A stretch of 44,424 bases of DNA from Bacteroidales bacterium (lineage in GTDB: Bacteria; Bacteroidota; Bacteroidia; Bacteroidales; UBA932): assembly GCA_016293535.1 (NCBI GenBank), contig JAEDEB010000014.1, positions 1 through 44,424 on the forward strand. Reading direction: 5' to 3'. This document shows positions 18,159 to 26,345 of the stretch, piece after piece (the stretch's first letter is position 1; every line of letters starts with the position of its first letter). A program made the position numbers and the translations under genes. The notes beneath the pieces were generated by a model. It had not been told where the DNA came from, searched no databases, and saw only the letters and a program-made list of their open reading frames with translations.

Positions 18159-21100
18159 ATGAAAAGGACAATATGCACCGCACTCGCTTCGGCGGTCCTG
18201 CTCATCCTCTCCGGCACTGCCCTCTGCGGAAACACCAGGAGCAGCCGGCTCTCGGACTGGCTCACCATACAACTGGTTCAGGACTTCGCCCAGGACGACC
18301 GAGGCTATATGTGGATGGCCACACACGGAGGTCTGTACAAATACAACGGATACGAGTTCGAGCATTATGTATATGACGGCACCGACAGTGGAAGTCTGCC
18401 CGACGACTTCGTCTTTTCCCTGCTTTACGACAGGGACGGAGTTCTCTGGGCCGGTACGGGACAGGGGCTGTGCTGCCTCGATTCCGGGACGAACGAATTC
18501 ACGACCTATTCCACTATGGACATATATGACATCTTCCAGGACAAGGATGGTCAGATATGGGCAGGAACTCCGGACGGTCCTGCCCGGCTTGACAGGGAAC
18601 GGGGAGAACTGGTCATCGACGGAGATGTCAGGAATGTGAATATCTTCTGGGAAGACGAAACGGGACACATCTGGACAGGCTCGGGAGAGAACGAAGCCCT
18701 TGCCATGAGGAAGAGCGAGGGCAACTGGGAAAAGTTCCGCCTGCCCGGCGGCAGGACTGTTCACAGCCAGTATTGCGCTCCCGACCGCATCTGGTGGCTG
18801 GGCACTGACAGCGGACTCGCCTTCTTCGATCCCGCGCTCAGGCGATTCGTGGACATTCCCGGGATAAAGGGGCTGGTTGACGAACTGAACGGCATCAAAG
18901 TCAACTTCATAGTCGAAATAGAGTCCTACAAGCTGCTCATCGGCACTGAATTCGAGGGACTGTACTATTATGATCTCATAAGCAGGGAACTGCTTCACAA
19001 CCGTCCGGTCAGATTCAATCCGTCAGGTTCGTCCCAGCTGCACTGCTGTTATGTGGATTCCGACGAGAACGTATGGATAGGCAGTTTCGACAAGGGCTTC
19101 GTGACGGCGAACAAGCAGGCAGACTACTTCAACCAGGATGAGAAGCTCAGCAGCCTGGTACACGACAAGTTCGTCACGAGAGTGCTCGAAGATCCGGAGC
19201 AGAATCTCTGGATAGGCACGAGGTACAACGGGATAATACGCTACGGCACTGACGGGAAGGTCACAGTTTTCAACACATCCGACCTGATTCCGGGTTCCAG
19301 GGGAGATTTCATCGAAGTCATGTATATGACCTCGGACGGAAGGATCTGGACGGCCATTGAGTCCTGCCTTACAGTATCGAGGCTCCACGGGGACAGGCTT
19401 GTACCTGAAGTCCGGCTGGACCTGCGCAATGTCAGGGTCATCAAGGAGGACTCGATGGGAAGGCTGTGGCTCGGGACTTGGAACGGTCTGTACAGACTCG
19501 AGTTCAAGGGTGGGAAGCCTGTGCTGGTGGACTACGGGGAAGGGAACGTTACAGATGTCTTCGAAGACCGGGAGGGACGCATATTCGTCACTTCCAATTC
19601 CAAGGGCCTCTACGAGGTAGACGTGGATAACAGGACAATGACAATGCTTGAAATCCCTTCCGTATGCAGGGATGTCACTACCGCCTGCATCACGGCCATG
19701 TTCGACAGTGAGGGCAAGCTGTGGTGCGGCTCGTACAAGTTTGGGCTCACCTGCATCAGACCCGACGGGAGCGCCGAGGTGCTGACCATGAACGACGGAC
19801 TGCCCAGCAACAATGTCCTCTGCTTCCAGGAAGACCTGTGCGGGAACATCTGGGCAAGCACTTCGAACGGAATAGTCAAGATTGTCTGCGGAGACCATTC
19901 GCTCGAGTTCTCGACCTACAACATGCGTTCTATCCTCCGGCACGAGCAATACCACGAGAAGTCGGGATGCACGACTGTGGACGGCAGGGTGTTCTTCGGA
20001 GGGAACCACGGACTCACCTTCTTCGACCCTGACGACATAAAGACCAGCAAGGCTGCGCCCAAGGTGAACATAGACGACATAAGCGTCATCGACGAGAGCA
20101 TAATGTCAGAGGTAAAGGGCTGGGATACTGAACCGTCCATAACCCTCGACTGGAAGCGCAGGAACATAAACATAGACTACTCCGGAATAGATTTCTTCAC
20201 ATCCAACAACCTTACCTACAGGTGCATGCTCGAGGGATTCGACAAGAAGGTCAGCGAGGTGGGCACGTACAGGAGAGCCAGCTGGTCCAACCTGCCTCCG
20301 GGAAAATACATCTTCAAGGTATGGGCGGTGAACGACTGCGGGATGGAGAGCGAAGAACCTGCGGAACTGACTATTCGTGTGCTCCGGGCACCATGGCTGA
20401 GCATACCGGCAATGATAGGGTATGTACTGATTCTGCTCATACTGGCATACGTGGTCATACGGACCACCACAAATGCGAAAATCAGCAGGCAGAAGGCCGA
20501 GATTGAACACAACGAGAAGATGCGCGAGGTTGAGGTATCCAGAATGAAATCCGTGTTCTACGCCAACATTTCCCACGAGCTCAGGACACCTCTCACCCTG
20601 ATTGCCGCCCCTTCCGAACAGCTTCTCGAAGACTCCGGACTGAACGACAAGGAACGCCGGCTGGTCAAGGTCATCCATAGGAATGCCTCCAGGATGATGA
20701 AGATGATGAACCAGCTGATGGACTTTGCCAAAACCGAAGACGGAGTCCTGAAATTGCATGTCAGTCAGGAGAATGTACAGGCACTGATACGGGCCCAGTA
20801 CGAAGCCTTCAGCGTATGGGCCGACAAGAAGTCCATCCGTTTCCTTTTCTTGCCGGGTAGCACGGAAGAGCCTGTATGGGCCGACTCCGACAAGATTGAC
20901 AAGATAATGACCAACCTGCTGTCCAACGCTATGAAACACACTCCTCAGGGCGGCAGCGTGGTAGTGAGCTGCAGGTTCACGGGGCCGGATGAGAAACTTT
21001 CCGGTTACAGTGTCGGGAGCGGGCGCTATCTTGAGGTGTCGGTCAAGGACAGCGGCCCGGGAGTGGACAAGGAAAGCATGGACCAGCTCTTCATCCGATA

Positions 21101-22178
21101 TCCAAAGATAAAGGGCGACCACGCTGATTTCAGCGGCAACGGGATAGGGCTGCACTATACCAAGAAACTCACGGAATGCCACAAAGGAGACATCAAGGCC
21201 GAACTCTGTCCGGAGGGAGGAATGAAGTTCTCTTTCATCATTCCGGCGGATGACGTCTATTCGGACGAGGAGAAGAGAAGTGTGCTTCAGGACTATGTCA
21301 TCGCCCCGGACGACAGCGACGGAGTTCCGGTTCCGGAAGTCAGCGCGGACGAAAACGCGCCGCTCCTGCTCATAGCCGAGGACAACGACGACCTGCGGGG
21401 CTATCTCAAGTTCATCTTGGGCAAGGACTACAGGGTAATTGCCGCAGCTGACGGAGACGAGGCCTGGGCCGCAGTCCAGGAACACTGTCCGGACCTTGTG
21501 CTTTCCGATGTGATAATGCCGAAGACTTCCGGCATCGAGTTGTGCTCGATGATAAAGGCCTCTACGGAATTCAGCTTCATACCCGTGGTACTGCTCACGG
21601 CAAAGAACGAGACGGCCGACAGGATAGCCGGCAGAAGCTCGGGAGCCGAAGCCTATGTCAGCAAGCCTTTCAATATCGAGGAGCTGTCCCTGACAATAGC
21701 GAACCTTCTGAAGAGCAAGGAGGCGCTGAGGAAATACTATCTTTCTCCGGATGTGGAGGGTGAAAGAACGCCGGCCCCTCAGATGAGCGCCAACGACCAG
21801 AAATTCATGGACAAGCTTACTGCCCTGGTCAGGAGAGAGGTTTCGAATGCCGAACTCGACATAGAAAGCCTGACCGTAGAGTTGGGAATTAGCCGCTCAG
21901 TATTCTACAAGAAACTGAAAGGACTCACAGGAATGTCCCCGAACGATTTCGTAAGGGGATACAGGTTCAAGCTGGCTGCCCAGATGATAAACGAGGGAGA
22001 ACTGTCGCTGCAGGAAATTGCGGACAGCACCGGTTTCAACTCATACTCCTATTTCTCCAAGTCCTTCAAGGCACATTTCGGCATTTCTCCGAAAGACTTC
22101 CGCCAGAAGGACAGGGAAGGTCATAGAGAATCCAGATCAAAGCCCTCGTCCAACAATTCCCACATAGAATCCATCTGA
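18159..22178 (+). CDS. Hybrid two-component system sensor/regulator (HTCS)
   Basis: This 1339-residue single-protein sensor and transcription factor has a signal peptide and then a periplasmic double beta-propeller of Reg_prop repeats (about 30-665; recurring D..G.IW.GT..GL pattern). A Y_Y_Y domain (about 668-745), one membrane helix (about 747-770), HisKA with phospho-acceptor H806 in SHELRTPLTL, and HATPase_c with N-box NLLSNAMKHT and GNGIGL follow. The receiver has phospho-acceptor D1117 in LVLSDVIMP, and an AraC-type HTH domain ends the protein (about 1220-1325). Such proteins bind an oligosaccharide in the periplasm and activate the neighbouring SusCD operon. Its divergent position from the rhamnosidase operon makes that operon the likely target. 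The last 58 nt overlap the convergent S4-domain gene. Confidence 0.96.
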   Translation: MKRTICTALASAVLLILSGTALCGNTRSSRLSDWLTIQLVQDFAQDDRGYMWMATHGGLYKYNGYEFEHYVYDGTDSGSLPDDFVFSLLYDRDGVLWAGTGQGLCCLDSGTNEFTTYSTMDIYDIFQDKDGQIWAGTPDGPARLDRERGELVIDGDVRNVNIFWEDETGHIWTGSGENEALAMRKSEGNWEKFRLPGGRTVHSQYCAPDRIWWLGTDSGLAFFDPALRRFVDIPGIKGLVDELNGIKVNFIVEIESYKLLIGTEFEGLYYYDLISRELLHNRPVRFNPSGSSQLHCCYVDSDENVWIGSFDKGFVTANKQADYFNQDEKLSSLVHDKFVTRVLEDPEQNLWIGTRYNGIIRYGTDGKVTVFNTSDLIPGSRGDFIEVMYMTSDGRIWTAIESCLTVSRLHGDRLVPEVRLDLRNVRVIKEDSMGRLWLGTWNGLYRLEFKGGKPVLVDYGEGNVTDVFEDREGRIFVTSNSKGLYEVDVDNRTMTMLEIPSVCRDVTTACITAMFDSEGKLWCGSYKFGLTCIRPDGSAEVLTMNDGLPSNNVLCFQEDLCGNIWASTSNGIVKIVCGDHSLEFSTYNMRSILRHEQYHEKSGCTTVDGRVFFGGNHGLTFFDPDDIKTSKAAPKVNIDDISVIDESIMSEVKGWDTEPSITLDWKRRNINIDYSGIDFFTSNNLTYRCMLEGFDKKVSEVGTYRRASWSNLPPGKYIFKVWAVNDCGMESEEPAELTIRVLRAPWLSIPAMIGYVLILLILAYVVIRTTTNAKISRQKAEIEHNEKMREVEVSRMKSVFYANISHELRTPLTLIAAPSEQLLEDSGLNDKERRLVKVIHRNASRMMKMMNQLMDFAKTEDGVLKLHVSQENVQALIRAQYEAFSVWADKKSIRFLFLPGSTEEPVWADSDKIDKIMTNLLSNAMKHTPQGGSVVVSCRFTGPDEKLSGYSVGSGRYLEVSVKDSGPGVDKESMDQLFIRYPKIKGDHADFSGNGIGLHYTKKLTECHKGDIKAELCPEGGMKFSFIIPADDVYSDEEKRSVLQDYVIAPDDSDGVPVPEVSADENAPLLLIAEDNDDLRGYLKFILGKDYRVIAAADGDEAWAAVQEHCPDLVLSDVIMPKTSGIELCSMIKASTEFSFIPVVLLTAKNETADRIAGRSSGAEAYVSKPFNIEELSLTIANLLKSKEALRKYYLSPDVEGERTPAPQMSANDQKFMDKLTALVRREVSNAELDIESLTVELGISRSVFYKKLKGLTGMSPNDFVRGYRFKLAAQMINEGELSLQEIADSTGFNSYSYFSKSFKAHFGISPKDFRQKDREGHRESRSKPSSNNSHIESI

Positions 22179-22525
22179 CGGCGATCTTTCTTGGTGGGAC
22201 GGCCCGCTCCCCTGTCCCTCTTGAAGAAGAAGGTCTCTACAGGAGCACGCATTTTCTCCATTTCCTCCGGTGGGGTGAGGTTCTCCGCATACCTGGGCAC
22301 AAGGGCGGCCCCGACGCGCCTGTCTATGAGGTCAAGCACGCGGAAAGTGAAGAGCACCTGTCCCTTGCGGGCAGTGACAAGGTCGCCCGGCTTGACCTCC
22401 CTCGCTGGCTTGACGTCCTGCCCGTTGAGTTTCACCTTCCCTCCCTTGCACGCATCTGTGGCGTCCGTACGGCTTTTGTACACCCTTATGGCCCAGAGAT
22501 ATTTGTCTATTCTTGTTGAATCCAT
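22121..22525 (-). CDS. hslR: Hsp15-like S4-domain RNA-binding protein
   Basis: This 134-residue protein begins with an S4 RNA-binding domain (RIDKYLWAIRVYKSRTDATDACKGG, residues 5-30) and continues with a basic tail, KRDRGAGRPTKKDRRQ. Length and layout match Hsp15 (HslR), which binds 50S subunits carrying nascent peptidyl-tRNA after heat stress and helps recycle stalled ribosomes. The start is 11 nt downstream of the manA stop, so the two are probably co-transcribed. The C-terminal end is encoded opposite the end of the HTCS gene. Confidence 0.85.
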   Translation of the reverse strand: MDSTRIDKYLWAIRVYKSRTDATDACKGGKVKLNGQDVKPAREVKPGDLVTARKGQVLFTFRVLDLIDRRVGAALVPRYAENLTPPEEMEKMRAPVETFFFKRDRGAGRPTKKDRRQMDSMWELLDEGFDLDSL

Positions 22526-22536
22526 TGGCTTTCAGC

Positions 22537-23643
22537 CTATTCCTCAGAGGATTCCTCAGGGTATTCCTCGACTTCGGCCCTCTTCTCCACCGTCGATTCG
22601 AGAACTATGGTATCTCTGTCACGCGGAACGAGGAAGAAGTCCGGCATATCCGCGGGGATGAGCACGGTCTCGCCCTTGCGGACCACGGTGTCCGTCATCT
22701 GGCCGCCGTCATGGACCTGAACCGAGAATTCGCCCTCAACGCATATATATATAAGGAAGCTGCCCGATGCGGAGGTCGTCGCCTTGACAGGGTCGCTGAG
22801 ATTGATCTGATTGACAGTGAACTGGTCGCAGCGTACCAGCTGCCTGACTTGATTGCGTTTCTCCCCGCCGTCGCCCCAGAGCGGCCCACGTGTCCACAGG
22901 CTGTCGTCGTAGAGGCTGTAGTCAATGACGTCAATAGCCTCGTCAAGGTGCATCTTCCGGGCTGTCGCAGGATTGAACTCGCGTCCCCAGTCATACAGAC
23001 GGAAGGTCATATCCGAGGATTCCTGGATTTCCGCGATGAGTAAGCCACCGTCGGCTGCATGGACCGTACCCGGCTTGATATAGATGGCGTCGCCCTTTTT
23101 CGGATGAATGACGTTCAGTATCTCCTCGACAGTGCCGTTATGGCAACGATCGTAGAACTCCTGCGGGGTAACCTCCCTGTTGAAACCCATATACACGCTC
23201 GAACCCGGTTTCGCGTCCATCACGTACCATATCTCAGCCTTTCCGAGGGAATCGTAGCGCTCCTGGGCGAGTTGGTCGTCGGGATGTACCTGCACTGAAA
23301 GCTTGTCATTGATATCCAGGAACTTGATAAGGAGAGGGAACTGCAGGCCATACCACTCGAACACGTGTTCGCCGACTATGCGGTCAAGATAGGTTTCCAT
23401 AAGTTCCTCGAGGGTGTTGCCGGAAAGCCAGCCGCCCTCCACAACGGATTCCTGGGCGCCCATATCGGCGACTTCCCAGCTTTCTCCTATCCTTACATCT
23501 GTCGTCAGATGAACTTCATTGCCGTCTTCATCGGTTTCGACAAAGGATTTGCCGAGCACCTTGATGAGCGAATCTCCACCCCATGGCCTGCGCGAAGGAA
23601 TAGGGGTAAACTTGATAGGATAAAACTGTTTCTTGGTTTCCAT
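22537..23643 (-). CDS. manA: Class I mannose-6-phosphate isomerase
   Basis: This 368-residue cytosolic, zinc-dependent cupin enzyme interconverts mannose-6-phosphate and fructose-6-phosphate. The metal-site segment KLSVQVHPDDQLA and the later IKPGTVHA are present, as are the N-terminal SRRPWGGDSL and the active-site region near the conserved Arg in FRLYDWGREFN. The length lies between the short Bacillus and longer E. coli forms. The C-terminal tail is acidic (EEYPEESSEE). The product can feed GDP-mannose synthesis or mannose use. It is the first gene of a two-gene unit with the S4 protein. I found no clear -7 element upstream. Confidence 0.93.
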   Translation of the reverse strand: METKKQFYPIKFTPIPSRRPWGGDSLIKVLGKSFVETDEDGNEVHLTTDVRIGESWEVADMGAQESVVEGGWLSGNTLEELMETYLDRIVGEHVFEWYGLQFPLLIKFLDINDKLSVQVHPDDQLAQERYDSLGKAEIWYVMDAKPGSSVYMGFNREVTPQEFYDRCHNGTVEEILNVIHPKKGDAIYIKPGTVHAADGGLLIAEIQESSDMTFRLYDWGREFNPATARKMHLDEAIDVIDYSLYDDSLWTRGPLWGDGGEKRNQVRQLVRCDQFTVNQINLSDPVKATTSASGSFLIYICVEGEFSVQVHDGGQMTDTVVRKGETVLIPADMPDFFLVPRDRDTIVLESTVEKRAEVEEYPEESSEE

Positions 23644-23774
23644 ATCTGAACTTATTTATGATTTTCAATTTCCTTGGCCGCATTCAGCAATCTTCAGACT
23701 ACTTTTGGCAATCCTCATATCACTCACCCCGCCAGGGCCTGTTGCCGAGCCGCTAAGGTACGAAAAATTATTGC

Positions 23775-23782
23775 TACATTTG
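23775..23782 (+). promoter_or_regulatory. Bacteroidota -7 element TACATTTG for hisS
   Basis: TACATTTG fits TAnnTTTG exactly and lies 20 nt before the ATG chosen for hisS. It lies inside the longest hisS reading frame, so it argues against starting that frame at 23674. Confidence 0.6.
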
Positions 23783-23802
23783 CGGCGCTAAAAAAGATTG
23801 CA

Positions 23803-25146
23803 ATGGCACAGAAACCATCCATCCCAAAAGGGACCCGCGATTTCGGACCGGCAGAGACAGCGGCCCGCAACTATATCTTCGACACCATCAGAAGCGTCTT
23901 CAGGACCTACGGATACTCCCAGATAGAGACTCCTGCAATGGAGAACCTGAGCACCCTGCTGGGCAAGTACGGGGAGGAGGGCGACAAGCTCCTCTTCAGA
24001 ATACTGAATTCCGGGGATGCATTCGCCAACGTCGACAATACCCGCCCGCTCACCCCTCAGGTTTGCGAGAAGGGTCTCAGATATGACCTCACAGTCCCTT
24101 TCGCACGTTTCGTTGTCCAGCATCAGAACGATATCTGTTTCCCGTTCAGGAGATATCAGATCCAGCCTGTATGGCGTGCGGACCGTCCTCAGAAGGGGCG
24201 TTACCGCGAATTCTACCAGTGCGATGCAGACGTGATAGGAAGCACGTCCCAGCTCAATGAACTCGAACTCGTACAGATAGTCGACACGGTATTCCGCAAG
24301 TTCGGAGTGCGCGTGTGCATAAAGATAAACAACCGCAAGGTGCTGACCGGATTAGCCGAAATATGCGGTTTCCCGGACAAGGTTGTGGACATCACCGTAG
24401 CAATCGACAAAATCGACAAGATAGGAATGGAGGCTGTGGAAGAGGAAATGATTTCCAAGGGACTTACTCCTGAGGCGGTAAAAATCATCGAACCTGTGCT
24501 TACCCTCAAGGGCAGCGCCGCAGAGAAAATCGCCGCAATGCGCCCTATTATGGGCTCGTCGGAAACCGGCATGAAGGGTCTCGACGAACTCGAGGAACTC
24601 TTCGGCTTCATCGAAGCGGCCGGGATAGTGAACGAGGTGGAAATCGACCTTTCCCTCGCGAGAGGCCTCAACTACTACACTGGAGCCATATTTGAGGTCA
24701 AAGCCCTTGATTTCCAGATAGGAAGTATTTGTGGCGGAGGACGTTACGACAATCTTACCGGCATTTTTGGACTTCCGGGCATGTCGGGAGTGGGCATATC
24801 TTTCGGAGCCGACAGGATTTACGATGTGCTTTCCGGCCTGGGCAAGTTTCCTGCCGAGGTCAAGTCCTCTACAAAGATACTTTTCGCCAATATGGGAGAG
24901 GCTGCATACCTCATCCCAGTCATATCCGCCCTGCGCTCGAGGGGCCTTGCCTGCGAACTGTACACCGACAAGACAAAACTCAAGAAGCAGTTCGACTACG
25001 CAGAGCGCAAGGGTATCCCTTTCATTTCCATCAACGGGAGCGATGAAGTCGCTCAGGGCATCGTCAATATCAAGAATCTCGAGAGCGGAGAGCAGAAGTC
25101 CTTCGCTAAAGATGACGCCGACGGCATACTCGCCTTCGTCAGCTGA
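23803..25146 (+). CDS. hisS: Histidyl-tRNA synthetase
   Basis: This 447-residue class II aminoacyl-tRNA synthetase charges tRNA-His in the cytosol. Motif 1 region IPKGTRDFGPAET opens the protein, motif 2 is RRYQIQPVWRADRPQKGRYREFYQCDADVIG-like (about residues 110-140), the histidine-A signature LARGLNYYTGAIFEV is near residue 285, and motif 3 GGGRYDNL and GISFGADRI follow. The C-terminal anticodon-binding domain is intact. The start MAQKPSIPKG at 23803 fits the family N-terminus and follows the TACATTTG promoter; a start 43 codons earlier would run through that promoter. The gene is divergent from manA. Confidence 0.96.
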   Translation: MAQKPSIPKGTRDFGPAETAARNYIFDTIRSVFRTYGYSQIETPAMENLSTLLGKYGEEGDKLLFRILNSGDAFANVDNTRPLTPQVCEKGLRYDLTVPFARFVVQHQNDICFPFRRYQIQPVWRADRPQKGRYREFYQCDADVIGSTSQLNELELVQIVDTVFRKFGVRVCIKINNRKVLTGLAEICGFPDKVVDITVAIDKIDKIGMEAVEEEMISKGLTPEAVKIIEPVLTLKGSAAEKIAAMRPIMGSSETGMKGLDELEELFGFIEAAGIVNEVEIDLSLARGLNYYTGAIFEVKALDFQIGSICGGGRYDNLTGIFGLPGMSGVGISFGADRIYDVLSGLGKFPAEVKSSTKILFANMGEAAYLIPVISALRSRGLACELYTDKTKLKKQFDYAERKGIPFISINGSDEVAQGIVNIKNLESGEQKSFAKDDADGILAFVS

Positions 25147-25197
25147 GCGGCTCTTTCGGGTCCTGCCGGGTACATTTCTGCGGCCAGAATTATCTGA

Positions 25198-25239
25198 ACA
25201 ATCATACTGATTCGTAAAACAATCATACTGTTTTGTAAA
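25198..25239. repeat. Two tandem 21-bp imperfect repeats upstream of the fimbrillin genes
   Basis: Copies run 25198-25218 and 25219-25239, share ACAATCATACTG at their left ends and GTAAA at their right ends, and agree at 19 of 21 positions. Twenty-one bp is two helical turns, so both copies face the same side of the DNA. They end about 40 bp upstream of the predicted -33 element of the fimbrillin promoter and could be an activator or repressor site; this is inference. Confidence 0.6.
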
Positions 25240-25278
25240 AACAACACGCAATACAACAGATAATTTTTGCCCGAACTC

Positions 25279-25309
25279 TTGTTTTTGCTCTTTCGGGGAG
25301 ATAGCTTTG
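25279..25309 (+). promoter_or_regulatory. Promoter of the fimbrillin-like operon (-33 TTG, -7 TAGCTTTG)
   Basis: TAGCTTTG at 25302-25309 is a full TAnnTTTG match. A TTG at 25279-25281 is 20 nt upstream, the usual -33 spacing. The first fimbrillin-like ATG follows 16 nt after the -7 element. Confidence 0.6.
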
Positions 25310-25325
25310 CCACCGTGAAAGAGCT

Positions 25326-26345
25326 ATGAAGAAGTGGACAGCGGCGGCAGCGGCCATCATATGCTGCACGGCGGCACATTCTTGTGCCGAAGACATCAAA
25401 ACCACAGAGAGGTCGGAAAATTCCAGGACAGTGGTTTTCACCGACTGCGCAAGGAGCAGGAGCGGAATCGGGATGAATCCCGGTGACAGCCTTGAAATCT
25501 TCGTGTACAATGACGACCTGCTCAGGCGTCTGGACAGTTATCAGAGAACGGTCATAAAGGACGGGCTCCGTGTCGCGTGCACCTCCGGCGACAAGATTAT
25601 CGTATTCCTTGTCAACGGGCAGCAGGGACGGTATTACTGGAGTGCAAACAACAGCTATTCCTATATAGAGGGCCTGGACTCGGAGTTTGTCAGGGACTGC
25701 AGTTCGAGTCCCGTCAGCGGAGGAATATGCCTCAGTTCCGGATTCTCCGGGGAGAAACTGGAAGTTACTCTGACTCCTTTGATGTCCCGCATCGTGCTGC
25801 GGAGCATCCGTTGTGACTTCAGCGGGCGACCGTACGAGGGGGCGAAGCTGAAGGATGCAAGGGTCTACCTTACAAATGCAAGTTCCGTATGCAGGGTGAT
25901 GAAGACTGATGATTTCGTAACCAGGGGGACGCTCAACACCGGAAGACTCTGCCCCGAGGACCTTGCGCTGATGAGTGATCCCTCGATGCTGTTGAAGGAA
26001 CTTCCTCCTTCGATAGGAGAGGATTTCGTGGAAGTCGAGGCCGAACTCTACTGCTATCCAAACACGAACGCCGAAGAGGGTCTCGGAACGCCGTTCACCC
26101 GGCTTGTGATAGAGGGAAAACTGGATGGAACATTGTGGTACTGGCCCATAAATGTCAACAGAGATGGAATCTGCTGGGTGGAAGGCACTCCCGGCATTGA
26201 CAGGGGCAAATCGTACGTCTATGACATCACCCTGACGCGTACGGGAACGGCCGACCCCGACCTTCCTGTCGAGTTCGGGACCGCCGTTGTGGAGAATGTT
26301 GTGGAAGACTGGACTGTAGAGGAGGAAAGATATGAAGTGTTCTGA
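25326..26345 (+). CDS. Fimbrillin-like lipoprotein (FimA/Mfa superfamily), first of a pair
   Basis: This 339-residue exported protein has a hydrophobic signal peptide ending AAHSC, a probable lipobox with Cys20. The rest is beta-rich with the layout of Bacteroidales fimbrillins: an early strand followed by DSLEIFVYND, a central conserved block LTPLMSRIVLRSIRCD, and a C-terminal WYWPINVNRD...YVYDITLTRTG followed by VEDWTVEE. Those last blocks resemble the donor-strand-type C-terminal domain of FimA/Mfa1-like subunits. Family members are lipidated, exported, then cut and polymerised or used as anchors. It overlaps the next gene by 14 nt. Whether it is the stalk, tip or anchor subunit is not clear; recognition is from pattern, not a database match. 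Confidence 0.62.
   Translation: MKKWTAAAAAIICCTAAHSCAEDIKTTERSENSRTVVFTDCARSRSGIGMNPGDSLEIFVYNDDLLRRLDSYQRTVIKDGLRVACTSGDKIIVFLVNGQQGRYYWSANNSYSYIEGLDSEFVRDCSSSPVSGGICLSSGFSGEKLEVTLTPLMSRIVLRSIRCDFSGRPYEGAKLKDARVYLTNASSVCRVMKTDDFVTRGTLNTGRLCPEDLALMSDPSMLLKELPPSIGEDFVEVEAELYCYPNTNAEEGLGTPFTRLVIEGKLDGTLWYWPINVNRDGICWVEGTPGIDRGKSYVYDITLTRTGTADPDLPVEFGTAVVENVVEDWTVEEERYEVF

Noticed and set aside
20106..21485. A 459-codon minus-strand frame inside the HTCS gene
   Set aside because: It is antisense to well-conserved kinase and receiver domains and has no features of its own.
23674..23802. N-terminal extension of hisS
   Set aside because: It contains the TACATTTG promoter element and does not resemble HisRS.
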